From: Ilex aquifolium
Taxonomy: Eukaryota > Streptophyta > Magnoliopsida > Aquifoliales > Aquifoliaceae
Assembly (NCBI GenBank): GCA_951799425.1
Contig: OX637393.1
Coordinates: forward strand, 41,310,878 to 41,374,877
Reading direction: 5' to 3'
Length of the DNA: 64,000 bases
Positions 33,513 through 45,503 of this stretch are shown in pieces. The notes under the pieces are model-generated. The model saw only the letters and a program-made list of their open reading frames with translations, had not been told where the DNA came from and did not search any database. How positions within the stretch are numbered: the first letter of the stretch is position 1; each line of letters starts with the position of its first letter. A program made the position numbers and the translations under genes.

Positions 33513-34770
33513 TATGAACAATGGTCAAGCCTATGAATGCCCAGCGCTTCTTTTGAATTTTTAACCAACTTCTCAACAAAGTCATAACCGATACAAAATG
33601 GCTCCAAGAATAGAGAACTTATTCCGTTTCTTGGGGTCAACTACATGGATTTGTCTTCACAATTCAAGGAATACAACGTTATTTGCAGTTATTTTTTAGT
33701 ACTGTACCAACAATTCTGACGTAATCGGGTGGAGTTACTACGATAAAATAAGATTGTTTTGCATTGATCTTAAAATAATAATTTGAATACCACGAAACTT
33801 AAAAAATTATGAGACACACTAATCTACCCTTTTTCATAATCAAACTTTTTAATCTCGTATAAAATTTCTAGGACATTATATCCATCATAAAACTATTGTC
33901 CCACTTGAATTATCAATTCAATTTGCAGAAAAGTTTTAGAATGAAATTAAAGAGAAAGGCAATTACAAAGATTTTTTCCCTAATTTAATACTACTGTCCT
34001 CATAGTTTTCCCACCACCATACATATTCTACCCAAAAACCTCCATCCATTAGCTTAAATAACTCAAGAAAATATTGTTTCTCTCAACGTTTTTTTATTTT
34101 GTCTACTTTTTTTTTCCCCTCTCATCTACTTTTTTATTTCTGGTACTTTGTACTACATGCACACCAAGTGTTCGATCATTTGCCAAACAACCAAAAAGGT
34201 CATAGACAACTGCATTCTCATAACAGACCTTATCCGTCATCACTGTCCTCAAAACCTTCCAACCCCACATAAACTGCTTGATCGAGACCACAACCAAAAT
34301 CACCACCTCCTCACACCTCTAATTCCACCCACTAAAACATTTCACCCTCTTTTGTTTGTTTGTGATATCTGGGCACTGAACGCACGCCAACTGTTTGATA
34401 AAAAAGCCAATGTGTCGCAAACAGTAATTTAGTAGTAATGGTTGCTGGTGCACCGGACAAACCACATGACCAGCCTCCAAACGGCTCTTACACCCTCACC
34501 TCAACCCTTTACCAAAGCCCTTACAATGTCCCATCTCACTCAAGTGCCAAGAGCCGTCGAACCAAGCCACCAGACGACTCTCACATCCTCATCTCAACCC
34601 TTTACCAAAGCCCTCAGAGTATCCTATCCCACCCAAGTGCCAAGACACCATGAAAAACCATATTGAGACACCCATATCAACATATGCCCCACAATTCTCT
34701 TATAAAGATGCCCTGGCCACAAAAAAACAAAGAAAAGTTTGATGATGGGTAAAGAAGCCCCAGGATCAAT
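33513..34770. other. Intergenic, with a 93-bp tandem duplication
   Basis: No intact gene is seen. TCAACCCTTTACCAAAGCCC occurs at 34501 and 34594 within two roughly 70-bp copies offset by 93 bp (about 34485-34553 and 34577-34645). A TTCTTGGGGTCAACTACATGGAT stretch near 33633 resembles a dispersed plant repeat also seen near 42025. Confidence 0.45.
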
Positions 34771-34775
34771 TTGTC

Positions 34776-35489
34776 CGAAGAAGATAAAGCAAGAATCCGA
34801 TGTCCTTGGGCAAACGCTATTATCTTCAAAACCTATGGGCAGGCGTATAACTATCAATACTTGACTGGAAAATTGACTATTTTATGGAAAATTAAGGGAA
34901 GAATGGAATGTATAACCTTAGGTGAAGGCTACTACATTGCTCGCTTCCAGTCGGAAGGTGATACCATGAGGACACTCAGCGGAGGCTCATGGTTCCTTGG
35001 GCAGCAATTCATAAGTGTCAGACAATGGGAGCCTAATTTCCAACCGTCAGCTACAAAGGACGACACGATGGTACTATGGGTTCACCTGGTTTACCAATTG
35101 AGTATTATGACTCTCATATCTTTAAGGAAACAGGGCTCGAGATTGGTAAGTTAATCAGGGTTGATGCTAGAATTGAAGACATTTCTAGAGGAAAATTTGC
35201 TAGGCTATGTGTTCAAATAAAAATATCGGCAACTTTGGTCTCTCATGTGTTTATTGGTGAACACAAGCAAGGCGTTATGTATGAAAGTCTTACGAAGATA
35301 TGTTTCCTGTGTGGTCATCTTGGTCATGACAATGAAGCTTGCAGCACAAGAGAGGATGCTTGCACACACATTCAACAAGAAGGGCAAGGGCAACAAAATC
35401 GGACCGAAAAATTCCACAGCAACCAAGAAGGAGACTTTGGGCCTTGGCTTTTAGTGCCAAGCAAGAAATTGAAGGAAAGGACTAGATGA
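34776..35489 (+). pseudogene. LINE ORF1 relic: DUF4283 plus CCHC zinc knuckle
   Basis: One frame gives LSEEDKARIRCPWANAII, GQAYNYQYLTGKLTILWK, LGEGYYIARFQSEGDTM and LGQQFISVRQWEPNFQPS, the layout of the plant LINE-associated DUF4283 domain. A one-base deletion near 35085 shifts the frame to GLPIEYYDSHIFKETGLEIG, which runs to a CCHC knuckle CFLCGHLGHDNEAC near 35302-35343 and ends at 35489. The protein would have bound element RNA. No endonuclease or reverse transcriptase follows, so this is an isolated broken ORF1. Confidence 0.8.
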
Positions 35490-36082
35490 AATATTACCTT
35501 CTTCTAGTGAGGTAAATATTGCATGCACCACCAAGGGAAGTCTGCCCAATCTTAGGGAGCAAACTATCATTACACTTTTGGAGAATGGAAATTGATAGGA
35601 TTGGAACAAATTGATTTTTTGGATTAGGTTGAGAAGTGCTCTGTAAGGTCTTCGGGCATGTATCGAGTCTTGGTGCTCAATTATATTTCTTGTACTCCTT
35701 TTCCCCTTAATCTCAATTGGGTTGTAATTAACTCCCTATCAAGTCATGACTTTCGATACGGTACCTTAAGTTCCCTAAAAATTCAGTTCTTTGCAAAGCC
35801 AATGCATCTCAATGACATAATACCATGAAACTTATGAGACAAACATCAATCTACCCTTTTCATCATGAAGAGCAACACAATTCACCGAAGATCCGAATGG
35901 ATGAACTCAACATCAAAGGTGCTCATGAATCAAACAATACTCTTTCATTTTCTTGAAGATTATATGAAAGTAGCTAAGCATATGTTAACTGATGTATGAC
36001 ATTGCCATCTAAGATTCAGTGCAAGAAGACAATAATCTATCGTTCAACATGAAGAGCAATACAGTTCACTGAAGACCCGAAC
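35490..36082. other. Spacer downstream of the BSD2-like gene
   Basis: No gene is supported. GAAGAGCAA(C/T)AC(A/G)TTCAC(C/T)GAAGA(T/C)CCGAA occurs near 35868 and again near 36051, so the segment around the gene's 3' end is partly duplicated. Confidence 0.4.
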
Positions 36083-38916
36083 CTATGAATCGCAGGTGCT
36101 CATGAATCCACCAATGAAGCCAGCTCCATTGCAATCTCCACACAGCATCTCCCTTTTACCTCTGCAAGCACGGAAAATTAAGAGGAGTCAAAAGGGTGCC
36201 CAGACAAGACGGAATTGTTATCAATCTTCCTGATTGATAAAAGCCACAGTAAGTGAATAGGAGTAATATTTATTCCAATAGATCTTTGTAGTGAAAATCA
36301 TCGAATTGCGTATTGACGTTCGTACATGCATGCTCAGGGTGTGGAATCAGAAAGGCATTAAGTTTATGTCAATACTCAATAGTTTAGGTGAGCTCTGTCA
36401 ATGTAAGCTCCAGCTCTCCTTATATAAACAGAATAGAAGACTCCGATTCTTTAAAACAGGCATGCATGACCATGATTATGGTTTTACGGGCACATATGAT
36501 GAACAAGGCATCACTAATCACAGCAACTATTTCCTAAAAAATGGCATTACTAAAATTGGAGACAGACTATAAAATTTATTGAGTATGACATGTGTTATGA
36601 ATAAGCAAAGCAATGTAGAATCTGCCAGCGGATTTTGCATCATGGCAACAACTAATTTTGGGAAGAAAACAGAAAAAAAAAGAAGAAGAAAGAATTATAA
36701 CAACGAGAGTGGTCTCTGCAGGAGGTTTAAAAATTGATAATTTGCCTGGTTATCCCACACAAATTTCCGTAATTTAAACAAAGTCATGGCTAAGACTGGA
36801 AATCAGAAACTACAGAGATACTGATGATGACGATATTTATAACTATGATGATGCTAACATGGTTATTAAAATGTTTATGTAACATCAAATGGCATACTTG
36901 ACTGCCAAAAAATTGCCACACGTACCTGCAAAGCCAACATAATCCACCAGCTTTAAACTGTCCATTGAAGTGATCTACAGAATTAACTCCAGTACCTTTG
37001 CATTGTGAACACGATACAGCACCTGGTAATTATGTTGTCAACAAACACTGAGATGACATTCTCCATCAGATGTGATTCTAGGAGGAAACTTTTGAACCAA
37101 GCTATTGATTAATTTAAACTACCATGTAATTGCAAAAAGTTGACAACCTCAATTGAACAAGTCAGTGCTCTTGGTTCTAACCCCATAACATAGTGGAGAA
37201 AGATAAAATGAAAATTTGAATGAAATATAAAAAGCAAATCCCCTCTACACGATTAAGGCACACGAACAAGGAGGGGGGGGGGGGGGGGGGTGTTGTTCTA
37301 ATTTCAATTGAACTTCAATATGACGCGTGTATGACATCTTTTTTGTTTAAATTGAGAACTATACATTGACGCATGTTCCTTTACAAAACTATTATATAAG
37401 CGTCATATTCATAAGGGATGAATAACAGATGTCTAAACTCAAAAATCATAGCAAGAGTATGCAAAATTAATGAATAAAGTTTAGAAATGAAAAATAAAAA
37501 CAAAAAATCTGCATTTTACTTACCGTTTCCGTCACAATTAGCACACACTATGCTATTTGGCTTGGTACCTTGGTTACTCTTTGTAGCCTGTAAAACCAAG
37601 ACAAAATCAATTTTCAATCAACAGGCTACACAGGAGAGAAAAAAACAGGCAATAAGAAAATAACTAAATTACAACACAATCTCAGCATAACTCAGCTCAA
37701 CTAATCCTTGTCCTTAGATTTACCTTTCATGAACTCTTTATTCACTGTTTAATTGAAACCTACAACCGAGTGTAGGCCACCATATATCTCGTCACATCCT
37801 CATTCCAAGTTCAATTGGAATTCCTTTGCCTTCGTGTTTGTTCTCGCCAAATCATATCACCTCTAATTGTAAAACCATCCACAACATTTTTTCCATCAAT
37901 GAAGCAATTAGACAAATAGCTTCACCATGCCTGAATTGCCCAGATTACTCTATTTCCTGTTTCCTGCTCATCATTTTAGTGCAGTTACCATAGAGGGGGG
38001 TACTTCCTCCCAAAGAGATACAGAAAACAAGAATAGAGAATGAGTGGACTATCTAAGTCTTCTTCTCTACAGAGAGGCACGGGCAGAAGGCCAGACGAAC
38101 TTCTTAAACGGGGAATTCACTAAAATAGCACATTGTTTGCAGAAAATGGCTGCTTTCAGATTTGAAGCAGCAACTCCCAGTTGCCAACCGAATTTTTACC
38201 ACTTCACTAGGAACAGCCACACCCACATCATCAAACTTTTCCTTCTTTTAATCTTAGATGCATCCATCGATCAAAATTTCAAAATGACCAACCAGAACAT
38301 CTCCACTATCCTCTATATTAAGCACACTATTCCTTCTCACTTATTTAAAACTAATAAAATAGAAAGGAACAAAAACTAAATAAATACTCCTGGCCATAAT
38401 GCCACAAATTTCAGGCTTTTTTCTCAAATTGCTCCAAAATCCATTAACTCTACGGCTTCTATTCATAGTTAGAGCACATCATATACCCATATCATAGTTA
38501 CCTATAATGCAGTAAAACAACTGAACTCATAAAACCTATGGTCGAAACACATAATACAAATGTTAAATTATGGAACCTCAGCTTCGAGTTCAAATTCAGA
38601 TAAATAGAGGAAATTCAGCAAATGGGAATTAGGATAAACTCTCACCTTTACCTTCAAAGCTTGGAATTTAGCATTTTCAGAGTGGAGTGTTACAACATTG
38701 ACCCAAGACACCTTTCCACCAGTACAATTGTCACTAATGAGGCCTGAAAAAAAACCCATCAATGGTTCATCGCAATAAACGAGTTTATACCCATAAAGAG
38801 TTATATGAAATTAAATCTTCACACACACACACACAGAGACAGAGAGAGATGGGATTACTAGGTTTGTTGTATGGCTTGAAGGAAGTGAAAGGTGTGAAAC
38901 AAAGAGAGTTGGCCAT
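36083..38916 (-). CDS. BSD2-like DnaJ-type zinc-finger protein, chloroplast
   Basis: Modelled as complement(join(36083..36161, 36926..37022, 37524..37587, 38646..38743, 38835..38916)), 139 aa. All phases fit, including G|GT at exon 3/4 and AG|A at exon 4/5. The N-terminus (MANSLCFTPFTSFKPYNKPS) looks like a plastid transit peptide. The C-terminal half has four CxxCxG-type zinc ligand pairs, CANCDGNG, CSQCKGTG, CWLCRGKR and CGDCNGAG, as in the cysteine-rich domain of DnaJ but with no J domain. Between them, VDHFNGQFKAGGLCWLC is characteristic of small plant BSD2-like proteins. Family members act as zinc-dependent chaperone-like factors in plastids (BSD2 itself aids Rubisco assembly); this protein's client is not known from sequence. 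The end of exon 1 falls in a (GT)n repeat and is the least certain junction. The donor KVK|GTGAGA was preferred over one 6 nt earlier. Confidence 0.82.
37273..37290 (+). repeat. Poly(G) tract of 18 in BSD2-like intron 3
   Basis: A run of 18 G (poly-C on the coding strand) lies in the intron between exons 3 and 4, away from splice sites. Confidence 0.9.
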
Positions 38917-39113
38917 TTTTCCCAAGGAACTAGAAGTAGTTTTAATGAGAATTGACTGTTGGAAAATAGTTTTAAAGAGAGTTGGAAAATAGTTTGAAGA
39001 TAATCAGAGGAAAGAATTGAAAGGACTTTGGGTTAAGAGTATGAGTTTCAACTTTCCAAGCTGCTCTTGGTGGTAACGAATATATCGGCAGAAGTAGCTT
39101 TACAACTAGATAA

Positions 39114-39163
<50 letters not shown>

Positions 39164-40287
39164 GCCTAACGACGACAAACATTTTTTTTCTTAAATTAAT
39201 CAAATGATTAGAAATATCTCTTCTTTTACATTAAAGGCCATGTACGTCAGAGTTTATTATAACCAACTCTGGTTGATACGAAAATTTATAATATAAAACA
39301 GTATAAATTTTAATAAATTTATTCGAACGACAACTAAAATTTCTTTCAAAATCATTCACATTACATTGTGTTTTCAAATACGGATTACTCTTAGTATAGT
39401 TATAAAACATATCTTTAATAAAAATATATTTTATAAAAAGTAATGTTATTGGGACTCAAATTGATCTAATTCACTATAATTATTAAATTGTTTGTAGTTG
39501 TTATTAAACATTAGAACTTGATATTAATTCAATTATTACAATGAAACAACACCATTAGACCAACAAATTTTTTAGTCTAAATACTATAACTCTTCTATAA
39601 AATACAATTTTAGTCCAAGTTAATAATAGGTACATAAAATCATATTTTAAAAACACGATCTAAGGCTTTACCTAGTAAGCCACAGACTTTTTTTTTTCTT
39701 TTTTCTTTTTTTGTTCAACTGTAAGAGGGTGTTTAGACCAATTTACATATATCTTGATTAATCTCCTACTTAATCCGATCAAAGGCAAGTTATCCACGTC
39801 GTGATTAAGATATTTATGAAAGAAAAATTCATCATAATTGATTTTAAGGAATTATTAAAATTCTTCCAACTCATAAGCCACAGCCTTTGGGTTGCAAGTC
39901 ATTTGCTGAGACTTGGCTTTGTTGTCCACCTCTTAATTCCTTCAAGCACATCAACATTTTACACTTGATACACACCCACTTGACATCATCAGTGTCTTCC
40001 TTTGCCAAGAAACCGATTCTCGAAACTAGAAACAAGGATGCAAATGCTTTGTCTAGTTTTACAGTCATCTTGACAATAAATTTGAGGATATAAACAACTA
40101 AATGATTGTTATGAAACCGACGCTAATTGTTTGGAATGGGGACTTTTTTTTTGAGTTGAATTGAGTTGAGAAACAATTAACGAATTGCAAAACTGTTCCT
40201 CATTATTTCTTGCCAATTGGGCATTCTATTTTCAATGTGCTAGACATAATTATCCAGATTTAAAACATTGTAGGTGTAATCTCATTA
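38917..40287. other. Upstream of BSD2-like gene; (CT)n; no other gene seen
   Basis: (CT)n of about 42 bases occupies 39116-39158 and would lie in the promoter or 5' leader of the minus-strand gene. The remainder is AT-rich. The 65-codon minus frame at 39871-40068 contains WVCIKCKML but nothing I can assign. Confidence 0.45.
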
Positions 40288-40309
40288 CAATGTATGCCGA
40301 TCACTCTTC

Positions 40310-40542
40310 TTTTTTTTTTTTTTTTTTGCCTGCTATTGCATCACTTTTTATTGATTTCCAAAAGAAATTACAAAGAATTAGGGAGCATTAGCTTAACCCA
40401 AAAAATCAAAATAACAGGATTTTAAAAGAAAAAATCCAGAAAAGAAATCAAAGCCTCAAGCAGTTCTTCCTTCTCAAAGCTGGAATACTGCATTGAACCT
40501 GAAGCAGAAGACTCTTCGCCTGCCTAAAAAAAATCAAAGCCT
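40310..40542 (-). pseudogene. Processed-pseudogene 3' fragment with poly(A) and 22-bp TSD
   Basis: A 22-bp direct repeat (CAATGTATGCCGATC... at 40288-40309 and 40543-40564) encloses 233 bp. The plus strand begins with 18 T, a poly(A) tail on the minus strand, and AATAAA lies about 25 bases upstream of the tail (CAATAAAAAGTGATGC). Read on the minus strand, a frame GEESSASGSMQYSSFEKEEL continues LLEALISFLDFFF and stops, followed by 3'UTR-like text. This looks like the 5'-truncated reverse-transcribed end of an mRNA. The parent gene is not recognised. Confidence 0.85.
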
Positions 40543-40564
40543 CAATGTATGCCGATCACTCTTC

Positions 40565-41070
40565 AAAGAACCCAAAAAGGGCATAAATTTAAGGCACTGT
40601 AAGGCTTGAATTGGGATCTTCTACTAAAAAAAATTGTATCATTTCTGAAAATTCAAAATCAATGTCTCCAAGCATCAGGAGGATCAATGAATAAATAAGG
40701 TCTCTTACTGTTGAAGCCAACAAATTCACAACCAGGAAAAACCCGAGTAAAAACTGCTAACAAGCAACACAGCTAATATTTCCATTGCAGGGTCATCAAG
40801 CTCTCCTGTAAACCTGTATTCCCATTCGGCCGCATAGCGAATCCTCATCAGTCAGTGTCACAGGGCAAGTGAGAAGCTAGCAGAAACTCTTGGCATAGTG
40901 GTACCTCTAGGACCTCCAACTACTCCAATCATAACACACCAGAAAGAACTTTTTTGTCACTAATCAGCTAAATCCATCTCACTGCTTCAATACGAAAAAA
41001 ATGAACTGCAATAATGCAGGAAGGCTCTGTCCAAGTCACAGTGGCTATGTTTGTTTGGAAAATAACCTTG
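40565..41070. other. 3' flank of the FkbM-type gene
   Basis: This probably includes the 3'UTR of the minus-strand gene. No other feature was found. Confidence 0.4.
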
Positions 41071-43033
41071 TCAATCCTGCTTGATGCAGTGTGCATCGGT
41101 ACCATGCTGTGTGCAGTGATGGTAACCCATAGTGTGGAGGAAATCCCTGATCTCTTTTGCACTGCTATTGCTGGCTTTTAACAACCGCTCATCTTCCTCA
41201 TAGATTAGGTATGGGGCTTCACCTTTCGTACTTGACAGTAACTTTGACGCTCCCTTCAATACATGATACTCCCAGCCCTGAACATCTATTTTGAGCAAAA
41301 GCACAGATTCAGACTCCGGGATCACTTCATCAAGGGGAATGGACCTTACTTGAAGTGCAATTTCTTCGTTGGACTTAAATGCCATATTTGCACCACTGGC
41401 TGACACTGCACTATTGTCGAGCCGGCCAACCAACTAGTAACATACGCAATGAATTATGATGAGAAAATATATAAGGACACCCAATGCAACAAGATGCAAA
41501 TAAATTAACTCCTGGAAAAGGTATTTAATATTTTATTTAAACCACAGAAAATAACTTGGACAACAGATGGATCATAAGATATATGCCAGATTCGATGGTA
41601 TTCCTCATTGGAATGGAGAATGTAAACTAGACAAAAGTGGGGAATAGAATACCAAATGATTGGCCAGCACAAACAAGACAAATATGTTTTTACAATCCAG
41701 GTAACCGACTCCCTTCAACCACAGACTACGAAACTACATGATGGTCTTTAACTTAACACTACCATTCACATACACAACAATAAAATAGAGCATTATACCA
41801 AATGTGATTTTTGTCTTACAGAGCTTCAGCCAATCACCCTGTATCACTCCATAAGTTACCAAAACCTCATGTGATAGTGTGTGTGGTAGCTTAGAAGAAA
41901 GCAGCAAAAGCAGAGCGTTGAGATTTATTGGGGAATGATATGACAGAATTTTTTTTTACAGAAATGTTCCATAAACAAGCAGAAACCCTATTATTTCAAC
42001 TCAACTCAACAAAACCTTCATCCCCACTTCTTAGGGTCAGCTACATGAATCGTATTTCTTCATTGTGCTCTATCAAGGGCCACGTTTTCCTTTAAACTGT
42101 GAGTTATCGTACTTTTTTTTTACTATCACGTTCAGAGCTAATTTCGACACATCTCTTCCTATATCTACCTCTACCTCTACCTCTACCTCTACCTCTACCT
42201 CTACTGCAAGTTTGCTACCATACCCATATCACTTCCTAATTTGTGCTGCATTTCACATACATGAATAATACACATCACAAATAGTGAACTTCCAACAATC
42301 AATAAAGATTAACATACTAACTTACACAGAATTCAAAAAAACCATAATTGTATCATAAAAAAAAAGTATGAAACCGACTAGAACATTTTAAATTTTTTAG
42401 TAGAGAGCATTGAATTCAATCAAATACCTTGTGAAACGTAATGTTCCCTATCCGATCAGACGCAACAGCCTCAAACACCTCCACCAAATCCCCCACCTTA
42501 TTTAAGTACACTCCATCACAAATTCTTTGCAAATTCTCAAAAACCGGCTCAAATGGCAAAACCCTAAACCCCATAACCGCGGCGGCAAATGTTGCCATTC
42601 CAACATTAGCCCCAACATCCACAAAAATTCCCATTTTACCATCACCCTTCATCTTCTCCAACACCTCCTGAACAGTCACAGAAATATCAGGTTTTCTAAA
42701 GGGTTTTGCCTTCAAGACCCTAACAATGTTCTTGTGGGGCTTTTCGGGTAAGTTTCCGAAATCGGAAAGAGAATAAAGAAATGGGTATTTGAGGCCTTCA
42801 ACAATGCTGGCAATTACTGGGTGGGCTTGAGGTGAATTATAGCAATCAAAGGGTTTGATCAAACGGTCAGAACTTATGCCTTTGAGGGTTTTGCGAGTTT
42901 CAGGATTAGGGTTTTGGGTTTGGGAGGAGAGGTGGAGGAAGGTGAGGAGGATAAGAGAGGTCGAGAGGAATAAAATTAGGGCTTTGGGATTGAGGAGTTT
43001 TGTTGGTTGGTTTCTTTTCCAGGCATTTGCCAT
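41071..43033 (-). CDS. FkbM-family SAM-dependent methyltransferase, membrane-anchored
   Basis: Modelled as complement(join(41071..41433, 42428..43033)), 322 aa, with a phase-0 GT-AG intron of 994 bp. Residues about 18-36 (ALILFLSTSLILLTFLHLS) form one N-terminal membrane anchor, predicting a type II topology in the secretory pathway. The SAM-binding motif I is FVDVGANVGMATFAAAV at 137-153, followed by VLPFEPVFENL, where the acidic residue would hold the SAM ribose. The FkbM hallmark LLLKIDVQGWEYHVLKGA spans 247-264. FkbM domains methylate oxygen on diverse acceptors; the substrate of plant members is largely unknown, so none is proposed. Both exons are intact, and the start is the first Met of the frame (MANAWKRNQPTK). 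Confidence 0.88.
42000..42065 (+). repeat. Dispersed-repeat fragment in the FkbM-type gene intron
   Basis: CAACTCAACAAAACCTTCAT plus CCCACTTCTTAGGGTCAGCTACATGAAT matches a common plant interspersed repeat pattern (…CAACTCAAC…GGGTCGGCTACATG…). A partial relative lies near 33633. The family is not named with confidence. Confidence 0.4.
42161..42204 (+). repeat. (CTCTAC)n microsatellite
   Basis: About seven tandem CTCTAC hexamers lie in the intron of the FkbM-type gene. Confidence 0.9.
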
Positions 43034-43039
43034 GGAAAA

Positions 43040-43390
43040 ATAGGGGGGGAAAGTGAAGGAAAATTTTGGGGAATTTCCCGGAAAATTTAAGGATGTTTCT
43101 GGGAGGACGAAAGTTTGGATTTTGAATGTGATTCTGCAGAATGGAGGGTGGTACCGTGTGCTTGATGTTCAAGTGGGGAACTGAATGGTCAAATCACGAA
43201 ATGAAGAATGGAAAGTGATGGAAAGTTTTGGGATTTTCCGAGAAAATTTGAAACTTTTCTGGCAAAATCGAAGCCTGGATCTTGAACTGGACAGTGAGAG
43301 ACTGGGGGTGCCATGGTGGTTTTAGAATGGAGTCAGTGTTATCAGAACCGGACAGGCCGGTTTATATCAGAACCGGACAGGCCGGTCCCT
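43040..43390. repeat. Local duplications in the FkbM-type gene's upstream region
   Basis: GAAAGTGAAGGAAAATTTTG, with GAATTTCCCGGAAAATTT (about 43049-43090), recurs in diverged form at about 43211-43250, an offset near 160 bp. At 43338-43390, TATCAGAACCGGACAGGCCG occurs twice in tandem. These lie directly upstream of the minus-strand ATG and could be promoter or 5'UTR sequence. Confidence 0.65.
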
Positions 43391-43487
43391 AAACCGGTCC
43401 GATTTACTTAAAAGATCATCAGTGCTAGTGTACCGTTGAAAAACCGCCAAACAGGCCGGTTTTGAACAATGGACTGTTAATTAAAGG

Positions 43488-43848
43488 ATAAATTGTATTT
43501 TGTACCCTCAAAGTTTACGCTTTATTTTTATTTGGGTCCTTGAATTATCAATTAAAACAATCAAGTCCTTAAATTTTAACTTTTTATTTCAATTAAACAA
43601 TTCAAATTCATCAATAATTCTAAAGAAAAAGAGTCACGGGAGCATTACTTTATCAAATAATGGAATTAATTGAGGTATGTAATGCTCGCGATGTCTTTTT
43701 CTCATAATTACTAATAAAATTTGACATAAAGAGTTGATTGAAACTAGTCGGGAAGTTAAATGACTTGATTGTACAACTGACTATTGAGAGACCAAATAGT
43801 AATCAAGTGTAAACTTTAAGAGTATAAATTATAATTCACACAAAATTA
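43488..43848. mobile_element. MITE-like inverted-repeat element
   Basis: The left side reads AAATTGTATTTTGTACCCTC and AAAGTTTACGCTTT; the right side reads AGTGTAAACTTTAAGAGTATAAATTATAATT, an imperfect inverted terminal repeat. Internal copies of a phrase around AAGTCCTTAAATTT and its complement are also paired. No coding sequence. Confidence 0.5.
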
Positions 43849-45090
43849 AATCAGTGTTTTTGTTTTCTCATACTTGGAGTGGATGAATTCCTCTAATTTA
43901 GGTCCCGTTTTGTTTACTGTTTTTGGTTTTTAAAAAATCTAAAAACAGAAATAATTTTCATTTTTCTTTAGCAAAAAATGAAAATAAAAAACGTGTTTTG
44001 TAAAAATTTGAAAAAAAAAGAATTCATGCCCAAGTATGAAAACCAGACATGTCAAACTATGAAAACCATGGATATTAATGCCGTTACATACTCTTTGATG
44101 TATAATTTTTCATTCCATTGCATTCAAAACCCGTGGATTTAATAATAACGCTTTGGATCTAACAAAATATCCATGGATCTAACACAAATAACTCTCAAAT
44201 TTAACACAAAAAAACCATAGATCACACACCATAGATAAAAAAACCAGCATATACTTTCGGAGAGTAGATCGCAAACCATTAACTAGAAAAAAAACCATAG
44301 ATCAAAAAAAAAAAAAAAAATCATGAAATCCAACAATACATTCGGAGAGCATATCACAAAATATGTAGCCATAATGGGTTAGATCAGTCTATGGGTTGAG
44401 CGACTAGAGAGATCCAGACGAGAGAGAAAGAGAGTGGAGAGCTTCAGATGAGAGAGAACAGAGAGATCGACAGAGTTTGGACGTTGGCTTAGTAAAAACG
44501 AAGAGAAGAGATGTTAGGGTTAGATGAGAAAGGCTATTAATATGGGTGCCCAATATGTGAGTAAATATGGTTTTTTTGCTGCTAATAGAGTTTGAAGTCT
44601 ACACCTCATTAAACTTGGACACGCGTTAAACGTTTTTGTTTTTTTCGAAAATAGTTTTTTTTTTTGTTTTTGAAATTGCCACTTGTTTTCAAAACGATTA
44701 CAATAAAAACCAAAAAATAAAAATGATTACCAAACGAATTTTTTTTTTCTTGTTTTCTCTAAAAGTCAAAACGAAAATGAAAAATAAGAATAAAAACGAG
44801 TTATGACCAATTTCAAGTAGTCTAGATGCAATTTACCACAAATTCTCACATATTCATGTAGGATACTACTCAATTTCAATTAAAATTTTAGTAATATGAA
44901 AATATTGAGAGTTGCTATCTCGATATTTTAGATTTGTTTCTTTGTTCTTGATTGTTTTTGTTAAAAATATTATTGATTTGCATATGCCAAATATTTGAGA
45001 GTATAAAGAACATGTAGTTATGACCATGCTTCATTGTCTGAAGAAAAAATCCATTTGATTATTTATTATTAGATTAGTTAAATCAACTTC
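43849..45090. other. AT-rich intergenic DNA, no gene seen
   Basis: The stretch 43900-44820 begins GGTCCCGTTTTGTTT and ends AAAACGAGTTATGACC, a loose inverted pairing that might mark another MITE. I could not define its ends. Confidence 0.4.
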
Positions 45091-45103
45091 AACCATACAT
45101 ACT

Positions 45104-45503
45104 GTTTTTTTGATCATAGGATAACCACAAACACTTACACTTATAAGTGTAAGGTCCATGACATCCATATAAATTCACACACACACTTTAAGACTATCCG
45201 ATGTGAGATAGTCCCAGCCCACCAACACCCTGGACCTAAGGCCTCACCCGACCCATGGTCAGGCCCTAAGTGAGGTGAAACTAAGCCCAACACCAAAATC
45301 ACCCTGGAAACCCACATGGGCTAATTTTTTTTTGATCATAGGATAACCACAAACACTTATACTTATAAGTGTAAGGTCCATGACATCCATATAAACTCAC
45401 ACACACACCCTAAGGCTATCCGATGTGAGATAACCCCAACCCACCAACACCCAGGCCCTAAGGCCTCACCTGACCCATGGTCAGGCCCTAAGTGAGGTGA
45501 AAC
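45104..45503 (-). mobile_element. Dimeric retroposon with 13-bp TSD
   Basis: Two copies of a 171-bp unit (45111-45281 and 45333-45503, offset 222 bp, roughly 94% identical by eye) are each preceded on the plus strand by a T run. On the minus strand each copy therefore ends ...GGTTATCCTATGATCAAAAAAA. AACCATACATACT flanks the whole at 45091-45103 and 45504-45516, an exact 13-bp TSD. The layout fits a dimeric SINE-like retroposon, or one that picked up a second copy. Pol III boxes are not convincing. Confidence 0.7.
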
